5,471 nucleotides of DNA from Gammaproteobacteria bacterium (GTDB lineage: Bacteria > Pseudomonadota > Gammaproteobacteria > Pseudomonadales > Pseudomonadaceae), in NCBI GenBank assembly GCA_012800475.1, contig JAAZJF010000048.1:1-5471 (forward strand). The letters run 5' to 3'. Made by a program: the position numbers and the translations under genes. Shown here piece after piece: positions 4,555 to 5,471 of this stretch (within the stretch, counting starts at the first letter, position 1; each line of letters begins with the position of its first letter). The notes beneath the pieces were generated by a model. It saw nothing but the letters and a program-made list of their open reading frames with translations. It ran no database searches and was not told the origin of the DNA.

Positions 4555-5471
4555 ATGCCTATATTGAATACTCACTTTGCCCAACTTGACCTGCTGCGCT
4601 ATCCAGAACAAAACAACAGCCCCTTGCAAGCCTTTGATGCAGCCGATGAATACTTACTTAAGCATCTTGGCGGCTGCACACTGCCCGCCAACCCGCGCAC
4701 TTTAGTACTCAATGACAGCTTCGGTGCTTTGGCTGCAAGTTTGTGTACGCAGATGACCGTCCACAGCAGCGGCGATTCGTTTTTAGCACACCAAGGTCTG
4801 CGCAATAATCTAAAACGCAATCAGCTTGATGAAAACAGCGTGCATATTATTAAGTCAAACCAACCCCTAGCTGGACCTTATGACTGCGTATTGATTTGCA
4901 TCCCCAAGACCCTGGCTTTACTTGAGGAGCAATTGATTCGCTTACAAAGTCATATCACCACACACACGCTGATTGTGGCGGCTGCGATGGTCAAACATCT
5001 GCCACGCTCGGCAGGCGATTTGCTTGAGCGTTATTTAGGTCCAGTCCAAGCCAGTTTGGCAGAAAAAAAAGCGCGCTTACTCTTTGTTACCCCGACACAG
5101 ATCACCCAAGCACAATCACCCTACCCCAGCGTCTATTCACTGGAGCAACCGCAGCTGAGTCTGCGCAACCATGCCGGTGTGTTTTGCCGTGAAGCTCTGG
5201 ATATTGGTACACGCTTTTTACTGCCACATTTACCCAAGAACTTAGGTGATGCTCGAGTCGCGGACTTAGGCTGTGGCAATGGCGTGTTAGGTCTGGTGTG
5301 CGCCATCCACAACCCGCACGCACAGCTGGTGTTAGTTGACGAGTCATATATGGCGGTGCAATCAGCACAGGAAAACTGGCAGCACGCCCTAAGCGAGCGT
5401 GAAGTCACTCTCTATGCTGGTGATGGCTTAGGCGCTGAGCCGGCCAATAGTCTCGATGTGGTGCTATGCAA
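4555..5471 (+). CDS. rlmG: 23S rRNA (guanine-N2)-methyltransferase RlmG, 3'-truncated by window edge
   Basis: RlmG methylates the N2 of G1835 (E. coli numbering) in 23S rRNA using S-adenosylmethionine. The frame is open from 4555 to the window end (305 codons plus two bases) with no stop; family members have about 375 residues, so roughly the last 70 are missing. The N-terminus has PLQAFDAADEYLL, followed by LNDSFGALAASL (52-63) and PKTLALLEEQL (117-127), all close to E. coli RlmG. The methyltransferase domain shows NHAGVFCREALDIGTRFLL (205-223), SAM motif I DLGCGNGVLGL (237-247) and LVLVDES (258-264). The last codons read DVVLC and then AA, where the catalytic NPPF motif is expected. The related RsmC shares this fold, but the N-terminal half favours RlmG. 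The start is preceded by no clear Shine-Dalgarno sequence, and MPILNTHFAQLDLLRYP fits Pseudomonas homologues. Confidence 0.9.
   Translation, partial: MPILNTHFAQLDLLRYPEQNNSPLQAFDAADEYLLKHLGGCTLPANPRTLVLNDSFGALAASLCTQMTVHSSGDSFLAHQGLRNNLKRNQLDENSVHIIKSNQPLAGPYDCVLICIPKTLALLEEQLIRLQSHITTHTLIVAAAMVKHLPRSAGDLLERYLGPVQASLAEKKARLLFVTPTQITQAQSPYPSVYSLEQPQLSLRNHAGVFCREALDIGTRFLLPHLPKNLGDARVADLGCGNGVLGLVCAIHNPHAQLVLVDESYMAVQSAQENWQHALSEREVTLYAGDGLGAEPANSLDVVLC

Noticed and set aside
4483..4629. 49-residue N-terminal extension of fpr
   Set aside because: It overlaps the start of rlmG on the opposite strand, has no family similarity, and a good ribosome binding site precedes the ATG at 4482.
5102..5408. 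Overlapping minus-strand open frames of 88 and 91 codons near the window end
   Set aside because: They lie wholly inside the well-supported rlmG reading frame on the + strand and their translations show no recognisable domain.

Overview
The window looks like ordinary chromosome of a gammaproteobacterium, most likely a member of the Pseudomonadaceae with a fairly balanced base composition rather than the GC-rich type (inference). The reasons are the IspB start (MQPQAFY...VEKIGDYIISAGGKRLRP), the MscL sequence, and an mscL / ferredoxin-NADP reductase / RlmG neighbourhood that I recall from Pseudomonas genomes. No insertion sequence, CRISPR array, tRNA, rRNA or phage gene was seen.

Layout. Positions 1-199 hold no gene but carry two divergent promoters: a leftward one that probably serves rplU (ribosomal protein L21) outside the window, and a rightward one for ispB. 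ispB (200-1168, +) makes the polyprenyl side chain of ubiquinone and ends in a strong hairpin. mscL (1325-1753, +) encodes the large-conductance mechanosensitive channel and has its own promoter. It converges on nsrR (1892-2329, -), an Rrf2-family [Fe-S] nitric-oxide sensor. nsrR is divergent from hmp (2408-3634, +), a complete NO-detoxifying flavohemoglobin. hmp converges on fpr (3706-4482, -), a ferredoxin/flavodoxin-NADP+ reductase. fpr is divergent from rlmG (4555 to the window end, +), a 23S rRNA guanine-N2 methyltransferase that is cut by the window edge just at its catalytic NPP motif.

How it works together. The clear functional unit is nsrR-hmp. NsrR should repress hmp, and probably itself, until NO attacks its cluster; Hmp then converts NO to nitrate. 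The 78 bp between the two genes contain two NsrR-like 11-1-11 sites whose outer halves form a perfect 13-bp inverted repeat, so the whole operator is one 53-bp imperfect palindrome. This is the most noteworthy structure in the window. The other genes are housekeeping (quinone synthesis, osmotic safety valve, redox balance, ribosome modification) and each seems to be transcribed on its own. I found no evidence of a new biological system.
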